NCBI RefSeq assembly: GCF_014337215.1
Contig: NZ_CP060635.1
Coordinates: forward strand, 943,501 to 1,007,500
Source of the DNA: Wansuia hejianensis
Lineage (GTDB): Bacteria > Bacillota > Clostridia > Lachnospirales > Lachnospiraceae
Length of the DNA: 64,000 nt
Reading direction: 5' to 3'
Shown: in pieces, positions 7,086 through 16,602 of the stretch
Position numbering within the stretch: position 1 is the first letter of the stretch
How the letters are laid out: the number at the start of each line of letters is the position of its first letter
Translations under genes and position numbers: made by a program
The notes under the pieces: generated by a model
What the model saw: only the letters and a program-made list of their open reading frames with translations
What the model was told of the DNA's origin: nothing
The model's database searches: none

Positions 7086-8300
7086 ATGCAGAAAATTACA
7101 ATGACAACACCCCTGGTAGAGATGGACGGAGATGAGATGACCCGGATTCTGTGGCAGATCATCAAGGACGAGCTGTTGGCGCCGTTTGTGGAGCTGAACA
7201 CGGAATACTATGACCTGGGACTGAAGAAGAGAGACGAGACCGGAGACCAGATCACGGTAGATGCTGCCAACGCTACCAAAAAATACGGTGTTGCCGTGAA
7301 GTGCGCGACAATCACCCCTAACGCCGCCCGTGTGACAGAATATGATCTTCACCAGATGTGGAAGAGTCCTAACGGGACTATCAGAGCTCTCCTGGACGGT
7401 ACGGTATTCCGTGCACCTATCGTGGTGAAGGGAATTGAGCCCTGCGTGAAGAACTGGAAGAAACCGATTACGATCGCCCGTCATGCTTACGGCGACGTGT
7501 ACCGGAATGTGGAAATGGAGATCCCGGCTCCCGGCGATGTGAAGCTGGTGTATGTGCCGGAGGGCGGTTCCGGGGAGCAGGAGCTTCTCGTACATCATTT
7601 CGAGGGAAGCGGCATCGTACAGGGCCAGCATAATCTGGACAATTCCATTGAAAGCTTTGCCAAGAGCTGTTTTGAATACGCGCTGGATACAAAGCAGGAT
7701 CTGTGGTTTGCGACAAAGGATACTATTTCCAAAAAATACGACCATCGCTTCAAGGACCTCTTTGCAGATCTGTATGAGCAGAATTACAAAGAAAAATTTG
7801 AGGAGGCGGGAATCACCTACTTCTATACGCTGATCGATGACGCTGTCGCGAGAATCATGAAGGCAGAGGGAGGTTTTATCTGGGCCTGCAAGAATTATGA
7901 CGGGGATGTGATGAGCGATATGATCTCTTCCGCTTTCGGTTCTCTGGCAATGATGACCTCTGTCCTGGTGTCTCCGCACGGATACTATGAATATGAGGCG
8001 GCTCACGGCACCGTTCAGCGTCATTACTACAAGCATCTGAACGGCGAAGAGACATCCACTAATTCCGTGGCAACTATATTTGCCTGGACAGGCGCTCTCC
8101 GTAAGAGGGGTGAGCTGGACAAGAACCAGGAACTGCAGAATTTCGCGGATAAGCTGGAGGAAGCTACAATTTCCACCATTGAATCCGGAAAGATGACAAA
8201 AGACCTGGCACTGATTACCACCCTGGAGAATCCGACAGTCCTGAACAGCCGTGACTTCATTGTAGCAATCCGTGAGAAGCTGGAGTCGCTTCTCGGATAG
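7086..8300 (+). CDS. icd: NADP-dependent isocitrate dehydrogenase
   Basis: A 404-residue enzyme that oxidises isocitrate to 2-oxoglutarate with formation of NADPH. The sequence is of the dimeric type that resembles eukaryotic IDH (MTTPLVEMDGDEMTRILW at the N-terminus) rather than the E. coli type. Metal-binding aspartates appear in LIDDAVARIMKAEGGFIWACKNYDGDVMSD, in two stretches. The coenzyme loop AAHGTVQRHY has the Arg-His pair that favours NADP. ATG at 7086 follows AGGAGGA; an upstream in-frame ATG at 7065 overlaps the GntR gene and lacks an RBS. It is the last gene of the operon. Confidence 0.95.
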   Translation: MQKITMTTPLVEMDGDEMTRILWQIIKDELLAPFVELNTEYYDLGLKKRDETGDQITVDAANATKKYGVAVKCATITPNAARVTEYDLHQMWKSPNGTIRALLDGTVFRAPIVVKGIEPCVKNWKKPITIARHAYGDVYRNVEMEIPAPGDVKLVYVPEGGSGEQELLVHHFEGSGIVQGQHNLDNSIESFAKSCFEYALDTKQDLWFATKDTISKKYDHRFKDLFADLYEQNYKEKFEEAGITYFYTLIDDAVARIMKAEGGFIWACKNYDGDVMSDMISSAFGSLAMMTSVLVSPHGYYEYEAAHGTVQRHYYKHLNGEETSTNSVATIFAWTGALRKRGELDKNQELQNFADKLEEATISTIESGKMTKDLALITTLENPTVLNSRDFIVAIREKLESLLG

Positions 8301-8318
8301 AATTTAATGCACAGATAA

Positions 8319-8368
8319 ATACCGGGTCCGGGAACCTGCATGATGGTTCCCGGATCTGGTATTTTTTT
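8319..8368 (+). terminator. Intrinsic terminator after icd
   Basis: An 18-base stem with near-perfect pairing (8319-8336 with 8345-8362), an 8-base loop TGCATGAT, and a run of seven T's at 8362-8368. Confidence 0.92.
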
Positions 8369-8413
8369 CATAATTATGGCGCCAGTAGAATATGATTTTT
8401 GCAGTATTGACGA

Positions 8414-8441
8414 TTGACAATTTGGGAGAATATTTTATAAT
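8414..8441 (+). promoter_or_regulatory. Promoter of the marR-ABC exporter operon
   Basis: TTGACA (8414-8419), a 16-base spacer and TATAAT (8436-8441). The -10 box lies entirely within the left arm of the palindrome at 8435-8473. Confidence 0.8.
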
Positions 8442-8473
8442 TGACTTATCAATTATTGATAAGTCAATTATAA
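8435..8473. promoter_or_regulatory. Perfect 39-base palindromic operator for the MarR repressor
   Basis: Two 19-base arms around a single central T at 8454; the core half-site is TTGACTTATCAAT. It covers the -10 box and the predicted start of transcription, 20 bases before the marR ATG. This is the classic geometry of MarR autorepression. Confidence 0.85.
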
Positions 8474-8492
8474 TTGAAGTGAGGTATCAGAG

Positions 8493-8936
8493 ATGGAAAA
8501 TATGTTCTTTATGCTGTTATATCGTTCCTTTCATTCACAGAGGAACTATCTCCGTTCCTGCCTGGGGGATTCCGGACTGGGAGCAGGCCAGCCGAAACTG
8601 CTGGTATACCTGTCGGGACGGGGATCCTGCAGCCAGCGGGAACTGGCTGAATATTTTGAGATAGATCCTGCCGCAGTCTCCCGGATGCTATATTCAATGG
8701 AAAAGAGCGGCTTTGTGTCCAGAGAGACGAATCAGAAGAGCAGGCGCAGCGATCTGATCGCGCTGACGGAGAAAGGCTGTCAGTTTGCCGGAATCTGGAA
8801 AGAGAATTACCGCGTCATGGAGGATATCATGCTGGATGGCTTTACGGCGGAAGAGAAGAAAAAATTTGCCAGTTATCTTTCGCGGGCCTACAGAAACCTC
8901 CGCGCCGAGAAGGAGGGAGAGCCATGCGGGATATAA
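8493..8936 (+). CDS. MarR family transcriptional regulator
   Basis: A 147-residue winged-helix protein: recognition region about residues 42-95 (GRGSCSQRELAEYFEIDPAAVSRMLYSMEKSGFVSRETN), wing RRSDLIALTEKG, and a C-terminal dimer helix. It is co-transcribed with, and overlaps by 13 bases, the first ABC exporter gene. With the palindrome over its own promoter, it is probably the autorepressor of the exporter operon and is released by a transported or toxic compound. The ligand cannot be read from sequence. Confidence 0.92.
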   Translation: MENMFFMLLYRSFHSQRNYLRSCLGDSGLGAGQPKLLVYLSGRGSCSQRELAEYFEIDPAAVSRMLYSMEKSGFVSRETNQKSRRSDLIALTEKGCQFAGIWKENYRVMEDIMLDGFTAEEKKKFASYLSRAYRNLRAEKEGEPCGI

Positions 8937-10678
8937 GAAGACTGCTGATGTATCTGGGCCCTTACCGGAAAGACATGGTGACCGGAGCCTTTCTGGTTCT
9001 GGCAGAAACCTGCCTGGAACTGTTCATTCCGGTCCTGATCGCCGACCTGATTGATGTGGGCGTGGCTGGCCATGATATTTCTTACATTCTGTCTAAGGGA
9101 CTGCAAATGGGAGTATGCGCGGTCCTGGCACTGATTACAGGGCTTCTGTACGCACGTTTTGCAGCCAGGGCGGCATACGGATGGGGCGCGAATGTACGTG
9201 AAGCGCAGTATAAACGGGTGCAGAATTACTCCTTCGCGAATCTGGATCATTTCGACAGTTCATCTCTGGTAACCCGTATGACAACCGATGTGACGGTTTT
9301 GCAGAACGCAATAAACGGAGGCTTCCGCCCGTTAGTCCGCGGGCCTGTCATGCTGGTCATGGGAGTGGCACTGTCCTTCTGGATGAATCCCCGCCTGGCT
9401 TTAGTCTTCGTGGTCTGTACGCCAGTTCTGGGAATCATCTTGTTCTTTATTATCCGGAAGGTGGCGCCCATGTACGGATGGCTTCAGAAGACGGTGGACC
9501 GGCTGAACCATGTGGTACAGGAGGGGCTGACAGCTATCCGTGCTGTGAAAGCTTTTGTGAGAGGGCAGTATGAGGAAGAAAAGTTTCAGGCTGTCAACAG
9601 GGAGCTGATGGAAACCAGCCAGACTACCTTTCATTATGCGGTTCTGAATCTGCCGGTTTTCCAGGTTGTCATGTATACGGCAGTAGTTCTGATCCTGTGG
9701 TTCGGCGGGAACATGATCCTGGACTCTTCTCTGCAGGTAGGGGATCTGACGGGATTTCTCAGCTATGTGATGCAGGTAATTAATTCATTGATGCTGATCG
9801 CCAACGTGTTCCTGCTGCTGACCCGTTCCCTGGCCAGTGCCTGCCGGATCAGTGAGGTGCTGGATGAAAAACTGGTCCTGGATTCTCCGCCGGACGCAGT
9901 AAAAAATGTAACAGACGGAAGCGTTGATTTTGAGAATGTGTCCTTCAAATACCGCGCAGATGCCCGGAAAAATGCTCTGTCCGGCGTAACTCTCCATATC
10001 CGGGCGGGAGAGACTGTGGGAATTCTGGGTGGAACGGGCTCTGCCAAAACCACGCTGGTGCAGCTCATCCCCAGGCTGTATGACGTCACCGAGGGCACGG
10101 TAAAAGTCGGCGGCCGGGATGTGCGGGAGTATGATCTTGAAGCGTTACGGGATGCCGTGGGCATGATCCTGCAAAAAAACGTCCTTTTTTCCGGAACAGT
10201 GCGTGAGAATCTGAAATGGGGCAATCCTGTAGCCAGTGACGATACTCTCTGGGAGGCCTGTAGGACCGCCTGCGCCGATGAATTTCTGGAGCGGCTGCCC
10301 AGAGGGCTGGATACAGATCTGGGCCAGGGCGCCAACAATATTTCCGGCGGCCAGAAGCAGCGGCTGTGCATCGCCAGGACACTGCTCCGGCAGCCGAAGG
10401 TGCTGATATTTGACGATTCCACCAGCGCGGTGGATACAGCTACCGAAGGCAAGATCCGCAGCGCTCTGGCGGAGCTTAAAGATGTCACGAAAATCATCAT
10501 CGCCCAGAGGATCACGTCTGTCATGAATACAGACCAGATCGTCATCCTGGAGGACGGAAAGGTGCATGCGGTGGGTACCCACCGGGAGCTGCTGGCGGGC
10601 GATCCCATTTACCAGGAAATATACAGGTCACAGATGAAAGGAGGGGATGATCATGGCAGCACGGCAGCTCAGTGCTAA
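8924..10678 (+). CDS. ABC exporter half-transporter, degenerate-site subunit
   Basis: A 584-residue protein with an N-terminal six-helix membrane domain (about 1-320) and a C-terminal ATPase domain. Three departures from consensus mark it as the non-catalytic partner of a heterodimeric exporter. Walker A is GGTGSAKT with Ala374 where Gly is usual. The catalytic Glu after Walker B is Asp (D498, in FDDSTSAVD). The switch His is Gln (Q528, in AQRITS). Signature ISGGQKQR is intact. RBS AGGAGGG lies inside marR. The next gene supplies the consensus site. Probable role: drug or lipid-like substrate export under MarR control. Confidence 0.92.
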   Translation: MRDIRRLLMYLGPYRKDMVTGAFLVLAETCLELFIPVLIADLIDVGVAGHDISYILSKGLQMGVCAVLALITGLLYARFAARAAYGWGANVREAQYKRVQNYSFANLDHFDSSSLVTRMTTDVTVLQNAINGGFRPLVRGPVMLVMGVALSFWMNPRLALVFVVCTPVLGIILFFIIRKVAPMYGWLQKTVDRLNHVVQEGLTAIRAVKAFVRGQYEEEKFQAVNRELMETSQTTFHYAVLNLPVFQVVMYTAVVLILWFGGNMILDSSLQVGDLTGFLSYVMQVINSLMLIANVFLLLTRSLASACRISEVLDEKLVLDSPPDAVKNVTDGSVDFENVSFKYRADARKNALSGVTLHIRAGETVGILGGTGSAKTTLVQLIPRLYDVTEGTVKVGGRDVREYDLEALRDAVGMILQKNVLFSGTVRENLKWGNPVASDDTLWEACRTACADEFLERLPRGLDTDLGQGANNISGGQKQRLCIARTLLRQPKVLIFDDSTSAVDTATEGKIRSALAELKDVTKIIIAQRITSVMNTDQIVILEDGKVHAVGTHRELLAGDPIYQEIYRSQMKGGDDHGSTAAQC

Positions 10679-12497
10679 AAAGCCCAAGGACCTGCGCTAT
10701 ACTCTGCGCATGCTGTTATCCTATATGGGGCGGCATAAATTCCTGCTTTTGGCAGTGGCCATACTGGTCGCGGTCAGCGCTCTTGCGAACTTGCTGGGCA
10801 CGTATATGATACGCCCGATCGTCAATAATCTGGTGGTCGGAAACGTCCGTTCCCTGGTAACAGGCGTGGCGGCCACGGCTGCGATTTATGGGACTGGAGC
10901 TTTATCCGCTTATGGCTATACGCAGATTATGGTAAAGGCTGCCCAGCGGGTGCTGTTCGACATACGGAGAGACCTGTTCTCACACCTTCAGGGCCTGCCG
11001 CTCAAGTTCTTTGACACCCGGCGTCACGGGGATGTGATGAGCTATTTTACCAATGATGTGGATACGATCTCCGATGCCCTGAATAACAGCTTTGCCATGG
11101 TGATTCAGAGCTTTATACAGATGGTGGGCACGCTCCTCATTCTGTTCATCCTCAACTGGAGGCTGTCGCTGATTGTGGTGATATGCTATGCGGCCATGTT
11201 TTTATACATCAAATTCAGCGGCCAGAGAAGTAAGAAGTATTATACCCGCCAGCAGGAGAGCCTGGGAGATCTGGACGGCTATATCGAAGAGATGGTGAAC
11301 GGGCAGAAAGTCGTTAAGGTTTTCAATCATGAGGCAGCCAGCCTGGAGACTTTCAGGGCTAAAAATGAAGCTCTCAGAAAGGCTGGGACGGGCGCGCAGA
11401 GCTATGCCGCTACGATGATTCCTGCCGTGGTGAGTATTTCCTATATCAACTATGCCATTGTCGCCGTCCTGGGAGGGATCATGGCCCTCCGGGGCCTCAC
11501 AGACGTGGGCAGCCTGGCCAGTTATCTGGTGTTTGTCCGGCAGTCGGCCCTCCCGATCAACCAGTTTACACAGCAGAGTAATTTCCTGCTGGCAGCTCTG
11601 GCAGGCGCGGAGCGGGTGTTCGAGGTGATGAATCTGGAGCCGGAAAGCGACAACGGACAGGTAGACCTCATCAATGTGGAAGAAAAAAATGGTGAATTGT
11701 CGCCTTGCAGCCGGAAAACCGGGCGCTGGGCCTGGCGCAGGGCAGATGGGAAACTGGTTCCTCTCAGGGGAGACGTCAGGTTCCAGAACGTAGAATTCGG
11801 CTATGAGCCCGGGCATCCCATTTTAAAAGACATCAGCCTGTACGCGAAGCCCGGACAAAAAATTGCATTTGTAGGGTCCACAGGAGCCGGGAAAACCACG
11901 ATTACCAATCTCATCAACCGTTTTTACGATGTACAGGGGGGTAGCATCACCTACGATGGGATCAACGTCAACGAAATGCGCAAGGATGCCCTGCGTCATT
12001 CTCTGGGGATTGTGCTTCAGGATACCCATCTGTTTACCGGAACAATAGCGGATAACATCCGATTCGGAAAGCTGGATGCCACAGACGATGAGATCCGTCA
12101 GGCAGCCCGGATTGCCAACGCGGATTCTTTTATCTGCCGGCTGCCCCAGGGCTATGATACGCTCGTGAAAGCGGACGGCGCCAACTTGTCCCAGGGACAG
12201 AGGCAGCTTTTGGCCATAGCCAGGGCGGCTGTGGCAGATCCTCCCGTCCTGATTCTCGATGAGGCGACTTCTTCCATAGATACCCGTACGGAGGCTCTGA
12301 TTGAAAAGGGGATGGACCGGCTGATGGAGGGACGTACAGTCTTTGTCATCGCCCACCGTCTGAGTACGGTCCGTAACGCTGATGCGATCATGGTTCTGGA
12401 GAACGGACAGATTGTGGAACGCGGCAGCCATGAAGAGCTTCTGGCCGCCAAAGGACGTTATTACCAGCTGTATAACGGCCTGTTTGAACTGAGCTGA
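10653..12497 (+). CDS. ABC exporter half-transporter, catalytic subunit
   Basis: A 614-residue type IV ABC exporter with a membrane domain (about 1-330) and an ATPase domain with Walker A GSTGAGKT (G408-T415), signature LSQGQRQ, catalytic E537 in LDEATSS and switch H568 in AHRLS. Between the two domains is a spacer of about 40 residues (VDLINVEEKNGELSPCSRK and on) of a type often seen in Clostridia. ATG at 10653 is 7 bases after AGGAGG and overlaps the previous gene by 26 bases. It forms the heterodimer with the preceding protein. Confidence 0.93.
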   Translation: MAARQLSAKKPKDLRYTLRMLLSYMGRHKFLLLAVAILVAVSALANLLGTYMIRPIVNNLVVGNVRSLVTGVAATAAIYGTGALSAYGYTQIMVKAAQRVLFDIRRDLFSHLQGLPLKFFDTRRHGDVMSYFTNDVDTISDALNNSFAMVIQSFIQMVGTLLILFILNWRLSLIVVICYAAMFLYIKFSGQRSKKYYTRQQESLGDLDGYIEEMVNGQKVVKVFNHEAASLETFRAKNEALRKAGTGAQSYAATMIPAVVSISYINYAIVAVLGGIMALRGLTDVGSLASYLVFVRQSALPINQFTQQSNFLLAALAGAERVFEVMNLEPESDNGQVDLINVEEKNGELSPCSRKTGRWAWRRADGKLVPLRGDVRFQNVEFGYEPGHPILKDISLYAKPGQKIAFVGSTGAGKTTITNLINRFYDVQGGSITYDGINVNEMRKDALRHSLGIVLQDTHLFTGTIADNIRFGKLDATDDEIRQAARIANADSFICRLPQGYDTLVKADGANLSQGQRQLLAIARAAVADPPVLILDEATSSIDTRTEALIEKGMDRLMEGRTVFVIAHRLSTVRNADAIMVLENGQIVERGSHEELLAAKGRYYQLYNGLFELS

Positions 12498-12511
12498 AAG
12501 GATGGTGGTAT

Positions 12512-14602
12512 ATGAGTTATCGTGCAGAAGGCTGTGAAAATATCTCCCAGGCTCCGGGAGCTACAGGGGAGGTCGGGGGCTTCCGCATCCGGCCGGGCCT
12601 GTTCCGGGAGAATGGGGCGGTGATTGTGCCGGGAGGCGTCAGCTTTACCATATCTTCCTGCGGAGCGGACTCCTGTGAATTATGCCTGTTTCACAGGGCG
12701 GCCTGTGAGCCATTCGCAGTGCTGCCCTTTCCGGAGGACTGCAGAATCGGACACACCTATTCCATGATTGTGTTTGGCCTGGATATCCGGGAGTTTGAAT
12801 ATGCTTACCGGATGGATGGGCCGCATGATCCGGCCAGGGGGCTGCTCTTCGACCGGACGGAGTTCCTTCTGGATCCCTATGCCCGGGCGGTTACCGGCCA
12901 GAGCGTCTGGGGCTGCCGGAAGGAACAGGGAAAAGCCTATCATGCCCGTGTTGTGCAGGATTCCTTTGATTGGAGCGGTTTTTGTGATTCAAAAATCCCT
13001 TTTCAGGATATGGTCATCTATGAGACACATGTGAGAGGTTATACAAAGCACCCATCCTCCGGCGTGAAGCATGGAGGGACTTTTGCCGGGCTCATGGAGA
13101 AACTGCCTTATCTTCTGGAGCTGGGAGTTAATGCCGTAGAGCTGATGCCCATTTTTGAATTTGACGAGACGGCTGACGAACGCATTGTGGATGGGAGACA
13201 GCTGCTGAATTACTGGGGTTACAATACAGTCTGCTTTTTCGCGCCTAATACCAGCTATACGGCCGCTGTTGAATATAACCGGGAAGGGACGGAGCTGAAA
13301 CAGCTGATACGGGAATTTAACGCGCACGGCATTGAGGTAATCCTGGATGTCGTCCTGAACCATACGGCGGAGGGCGATGAACGGGGCCCATTCTTCTCTT
13401 TCAAGGGAATTGATAATCAAATTTACTACATGCTCACGCCGGATGGCAGGTATTATAACTTTTCCGGCGTCGGGAACACTCTGAACTGCAACCATCCGGT
13501 GGTCCGCCAGTTTATACTGGACTGTCTCCGGCACTGGGTGATTGAATACAGAGTCGATGGCTTCCGGTTTGATCTGGCTTCGATTCTGGGAAGAGACGAG
13601 AACGGCAGCCCGCTGTCAAAGCCTCCGCTGTTGGAAAGTCTGGCATTTGACCCTATCCTGGGCCAGGTAAAACTGATTGCTGAGGCCTGGGACGCGGGCG
13701 GCCTGTACCAGGTGGGGTCGTTCCCGTCCTGGAACCGGTGGGCGGAATGGAACGGGAAATACCGGGATGATGTACGGCGCTTTCTCAAAGGGGATGAAAA
13801 CACCGCAGCTGCGGCCATTGAGCGCATCTGCGGTTCGCAGGATCTGTATCCGCCGGACAGGCGGCAGAACGCTTCTGTGAATTTTCTTACCTGTCACGAC
13901 GGGTTTACATTATATGACCTGTACGCCTATAATGAAAAACACAATGAGGCGAACGGATGGGAGAATACTGACGGGGCCTGGGACAATCACAGCTGGAACT
14001 GCGGCGCTGAGGGCGAGACGGAAGCTCCGGAGATTCTCGCCCTCCGGGAACGTCTGAGGAAAAACGCATTTACCGTTCTTCTGTGCAGCCACGGGGCAGC
14101 TATGTTCCTGTCCGGCGACGAATTCTGCAACACACAGTACGGCAATAATAACGCATACTGCCAGGACAATGAAATTTCCTGGTTGGACTGGTCGCGTCTG
14201 GAGCAATACCGGACATTTCAGCAATTCGTGGCGCGGCTGATTGCTTTCAGAAAGGAGCATCCTGTGCTGCGCGGCAAGACTGCGCCTGCCCGGTGCGGCT
14301 GGCCGGATCTGTCGCTGCACAACGGAACTGCGTGGAACAGGGAGACGGACCCGTTTACCCGGCAGATCGGCGTGCTGTTTGCCGGGAGACAGAAAGGTGG
14401 GCAGAAGGATGATCTGGTGCTGCTGGCCGTCAATGCTCACTGGGAGCCTCACAGGCAGGAGCTTCCGGAGGCTCCAAATGGCTGCGGCTGGCGGCTGAAG
14501 CTTCATACCTTCTGTGAAGACTCTTTTCAGCCGGATACGCCCTTTGACGGTAAAAGCATGATGATAGGGCCGCGGTCTGCCGCAGTATTCGTGGCAGAAT
14601 AG
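12512..14602 (+). CDS. glgX: Glycogen debranching enzyme, isoamylase/GlgX type (GH13)
   Basis: A 696-residue enzyme that hydrolyses alpha-1,6 branch points of glycogen or its limit dextrins. It has an N-terminal CBM48-like beta domain (about 20-125, FRIRPGLFRENGA to YAYRMDGP), then a GH13 barrel with nucleophile D354 (RVDGFRFD), acid/base E391 (LIAEAWD) and third acid D463 (LTCHDGF), and a C-terminal beta domain. No signal peptide, so cytoplasmic. It starts 14 bases after the exporter gene, but the functions look unrelated and it may only share a transcript. The gene ends 8 bases from the convergent ABC-F gene, with no obvious terminator between them. Confidence 0.93.
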   Translation: MSYRAEGCENISQAPGATGEVGGFRIRPGLFRENGAVIVPGGVSFTISSCGADSCELCLFHRAACEPFAVLPFPEDCRIGHTYSMIVFGLDIREFEYAYRMDGPHDPARGLLFDRTEFLLDPYARAVTGQSVWGCRKEQGKAYHARVVQDSFDWSGFCDSKIPFQDMVIYETHVRGYTKHPSSGVKHGGTFAGLMEKLPYLLELGVNAVELMPIFEFDETADERIVDGRQLLNYWGYNTVCFFAPNTSYTAAVEYNREGTELKQLIREFNAHGIEVILDVVLNHTAEGDERGPFFSFKGIDNQIYYMLTPDGRYYNFSGVGNTLNCNHPVVRQFILDCLRHWVIEYRVDGFRFDLASILGRDENGSPLSKPPLLESLAFDPILGQVKLIAEAWDAGGLYQVGSFPSWNRWAEWNGKYRDDVRRFLKGDENTAAAAIERICGSQDLYPPDRRQNASVNFLTCHDGFTLYDLYAYNEKHNEANGWENTDGAWDNHSWNCGAEGETEAPEILALRERLRKNAFTVLLCSHGAAMFLSGDEFCNTQYGNNNAYCQDNEISWLDWSRLEQYRTFQQFVARLIAFRKEHPVLRGKTAPARCGWPDLSLHNGTAWNRETDPFTRQIGVLFAGRQKGGQKDDLVLLAVNAHWEPHRQELPEAPNGCGWRLKLHTFCEDSFQPDTPFDGKSMMIGPRSAAVFVAE

Positions 14603-14610
14603 GTTTCAGC

Positions 14611-16527
14611 TTACTCTGCCAGTTCAGCCCATTGGTCATAGAGCTGTTCCAGCTGCCCGGCAATTTCCGCTTTTTCATGGGAAAGCTCCTGGCAGCGAGG
14701 GAGATCGGTTCCGGTTTCCGGCAGATTAAATTCCTCGTCAATTTCCTTATCCCGGGTTTCCAGCTCCGAGATAAGGGTTTCCAGCTTCTTCAGGTCGTTT
14801 TCTCTCTTGCGGAGCCGCGCCTGCTCCTCTTTGCGCGTTTTCCAGTCCATCTGGGCGGAAGATGCGGACTGTTCTTCAGCCTCCGGTCCGGAGACGGCGG
14901 AAGAGACGTAGGCGCGGGTCAGTTCTTCCTTCTTTTCCTGATAGTAATCGTAATTTCCGATATAGTTAATCAGGGTCTGGCCGGTCAGTTCCAGGATGCG
15001 GGTAGCGGTCTGGTTGATGAAATAACGGTCATGGCTGACATACAGGACCGTTCCCGCATATTTTCTCAGAGCTTCCTCCAGGATTTCCTTGGATACGATA
15101 TCCAGATGGTTGGTGGGCTCATCCAGTATGAGAAAATTAGCCTCTGAAAGCATGAGCTTGGCCAGGGAAACCCGGCCCCGTTCTCCGCCGCTCAGTGTGC
15201 GGATCGGCTGGAATACTTCGTCACCGGTAAAGAGAAATGCGGCCAGCACATTCCGTATCTGCGTCTGGGTCATCGAAGGATAGGTATCAGAGATCTCCTC
15301 AAATATCGTCTTATCCATATGCAGTACCTGATGCTCCTGGTCATAGTATCCGATATGTACTTTTGAACCCAGCGCAATGCTCCCATGGTCTGCCTCCACA
15401 AGGCCGTTAATAATTTTCAGTATGGTAGTCTTTCCTGTCCCGTTGCTGCCGATGATGGCGACACGTTCACCCCTGTGTATCTCAAAATCCTGGTTTTCAA
15501 ACAGGGATACGCCGGAGTAGGCTTTTGACAGCCCTCTGACTGTCAGCACGTCATTGCCGCTGATGATCCTTGGCGTCAGGTGAATGCGCATGTCCGCCTG
15601 GGGAATGGCGGGCTTATCCAGAACTTCAATCTTATCCAGCAGCTTTTCCCTGCTCTCTGCCCTTCGGATCGATTTTTCCCTGTTGAAGGAGCGCAGCTTT
15701 GTAATTACCTCTTCCTGGCGGCGTATTTCCTGCTGCTGGTTCAGATAGGCGTTGTATTCCGCCCGGCGGATCACCGCCTTTTTCTCACTGTAGACTGTAT
15801 AATTTCCGGGAAACATTAAGGATTTTCCGTTTTCTATTTCAATGACCTTCGTGACGATGCGGTCCAGAAAATAGCGGTCATGAGAGACAATCAGGACCGC
15901 GCCGGGATAATTCATCAGATACGTTTCCAGCCAGGAGATGGATTCCATATCCAGGTGATTGGTAGGCTCATCCAGCAGAAGCACATCTGGTTTGGTCAGG
16001 AGCAGGCGGCCGAGAGCCACTCTGGTTTTCTGCCCTCCGGAGAGGGTGTCCAGCTCCCGGTGGAAATCCTCTTCTGGGAAACCAAGCCCCTTGAGTACGC
16101 CTGTCACTTCGCTCTGGCAGGCGTATCCATTGGCCAGTTCAAAGGTGTGGGTCAGCCGGGTGTAGGAAGCCATCAGTCCATCCAGCTCTCCGGGGTCCGC
16201 ATTTTTCATCTGTATCTCCAGAACGCGCATCTTGCGTTCCATATCCAGAATGTCCTGCTTTGCCTCCAGTACCACTTCGTAGATGGTCCGGTCGCCGCTG
16301 ATGTCCTGATGCTGCGCCAGATATCCGATGGTTTTCCCCTTAGCCAGGATCACCTGGCCGGAATCGGGCTGTATTTCTCCCATGATTATTTTCAGCAGAG
16401 TGGTCTTTCCTGCTCCGTTGACGCCAATGAGGGCGGCTTTTTCGTGTTCCTCTATATGAAAAGATACATCACGGAGAATTTCCGTGGCTGCAAATGCCTT
16501 ATTGATATTTTGACAGGCCAGTACCAT
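14611..16527 (-). CDS. ABC-F family ATPase (YdiF-like)
   Basis: A 638-residue soluble protein with two ABC domains and no membrane segments. Walker A motifs are GVNGAGKTT and GSNGTGKTT; both Walker B motifs read LDEPTNHLD. Between the domains lies the helical P-site tRNA interaction linker (VIRRAEYNAYLNQQQEIRRQ), and the C-terminus is a charged coiled coil (about 560-638). ABC-F proteins act on stalled or initiating ribosomes; some protect against antibiotics. ATG at 16527 follows GGAGG on the minus strand; five extra upstream residues to another ATG are unlikely. A specific resistance role cannot be inferred. It is transcribed divergently from rex. Confidence 0.93.
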   Translation of the reverse strand: MVLACQNINKAFAATEILRDVSFHIEEHEKAALIGVNGAGKTTLLKIIMGEIQPDSGQVILAKGKTIGYLAQHQDISGDRTIYEVVLEAKQDILDMERKMRVLEIQMKNADPGELDGLMASYTRLTHTFELANGYACQSEVTGVLKGLGFPEEDFHRELDTLSGGQKTRVALGRLLLTKPDVLLLDEPTNHLDMESISWLETYLMNYPGAVLIVSHDRYFLDRIVTKVIEIENGKSLMFPGNYTVYSEKKAVIRRAEYNAYLNQQQEIRRQEEVITKLRSFNREKSIRRAESREKLLDKIEVLDKPAIPQADMRIHLTPRIISGNDVLTVRGLSKAYSGVSLFENQDFEIHRGERVAIIGSNGTGKTTILKIINGLVEADHGSIALGSKVHIGYYDQEHQVLHMDKTIFEEISDTYPSMTQTQIRNVLAAFLFTGDEVFQPIRTLSGGERGRVSLAKLMLSEANFLILDEPTNHLDIVSKEILEEALRKYAGTVLYVSHDRYFINQTATRILELTGQTLINYIGNYDYYQEKKEELTRAYVSSAVSGPEAEEQSASSAQMDWKTRKEEQARLRKRENDLKKLETLISELETRDKEIDEEFNLPETGTDLPRCQELSHEKAEIAGQLEQLYDQWAELAE

Positions 16528-16556
16528 ATTACACCTCCACATTGTTTTCAGTACTT

Positions 16557-16584
16557 ATTATACAGAAAAAACGAAAATAGACAA
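16557..16584 (-). promoter_or_regulatory. Promoter of the ABC-F gene
   Basis: On the minus strand, TTGTCT (16584-16579), a 16-base spacer and TATAAT (16562-16557), about 30 bases before the start codon. Confidence 0.65.
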
Positions 16585-16602
16585 GAAAAACAGAAGAAAT
16601 CT

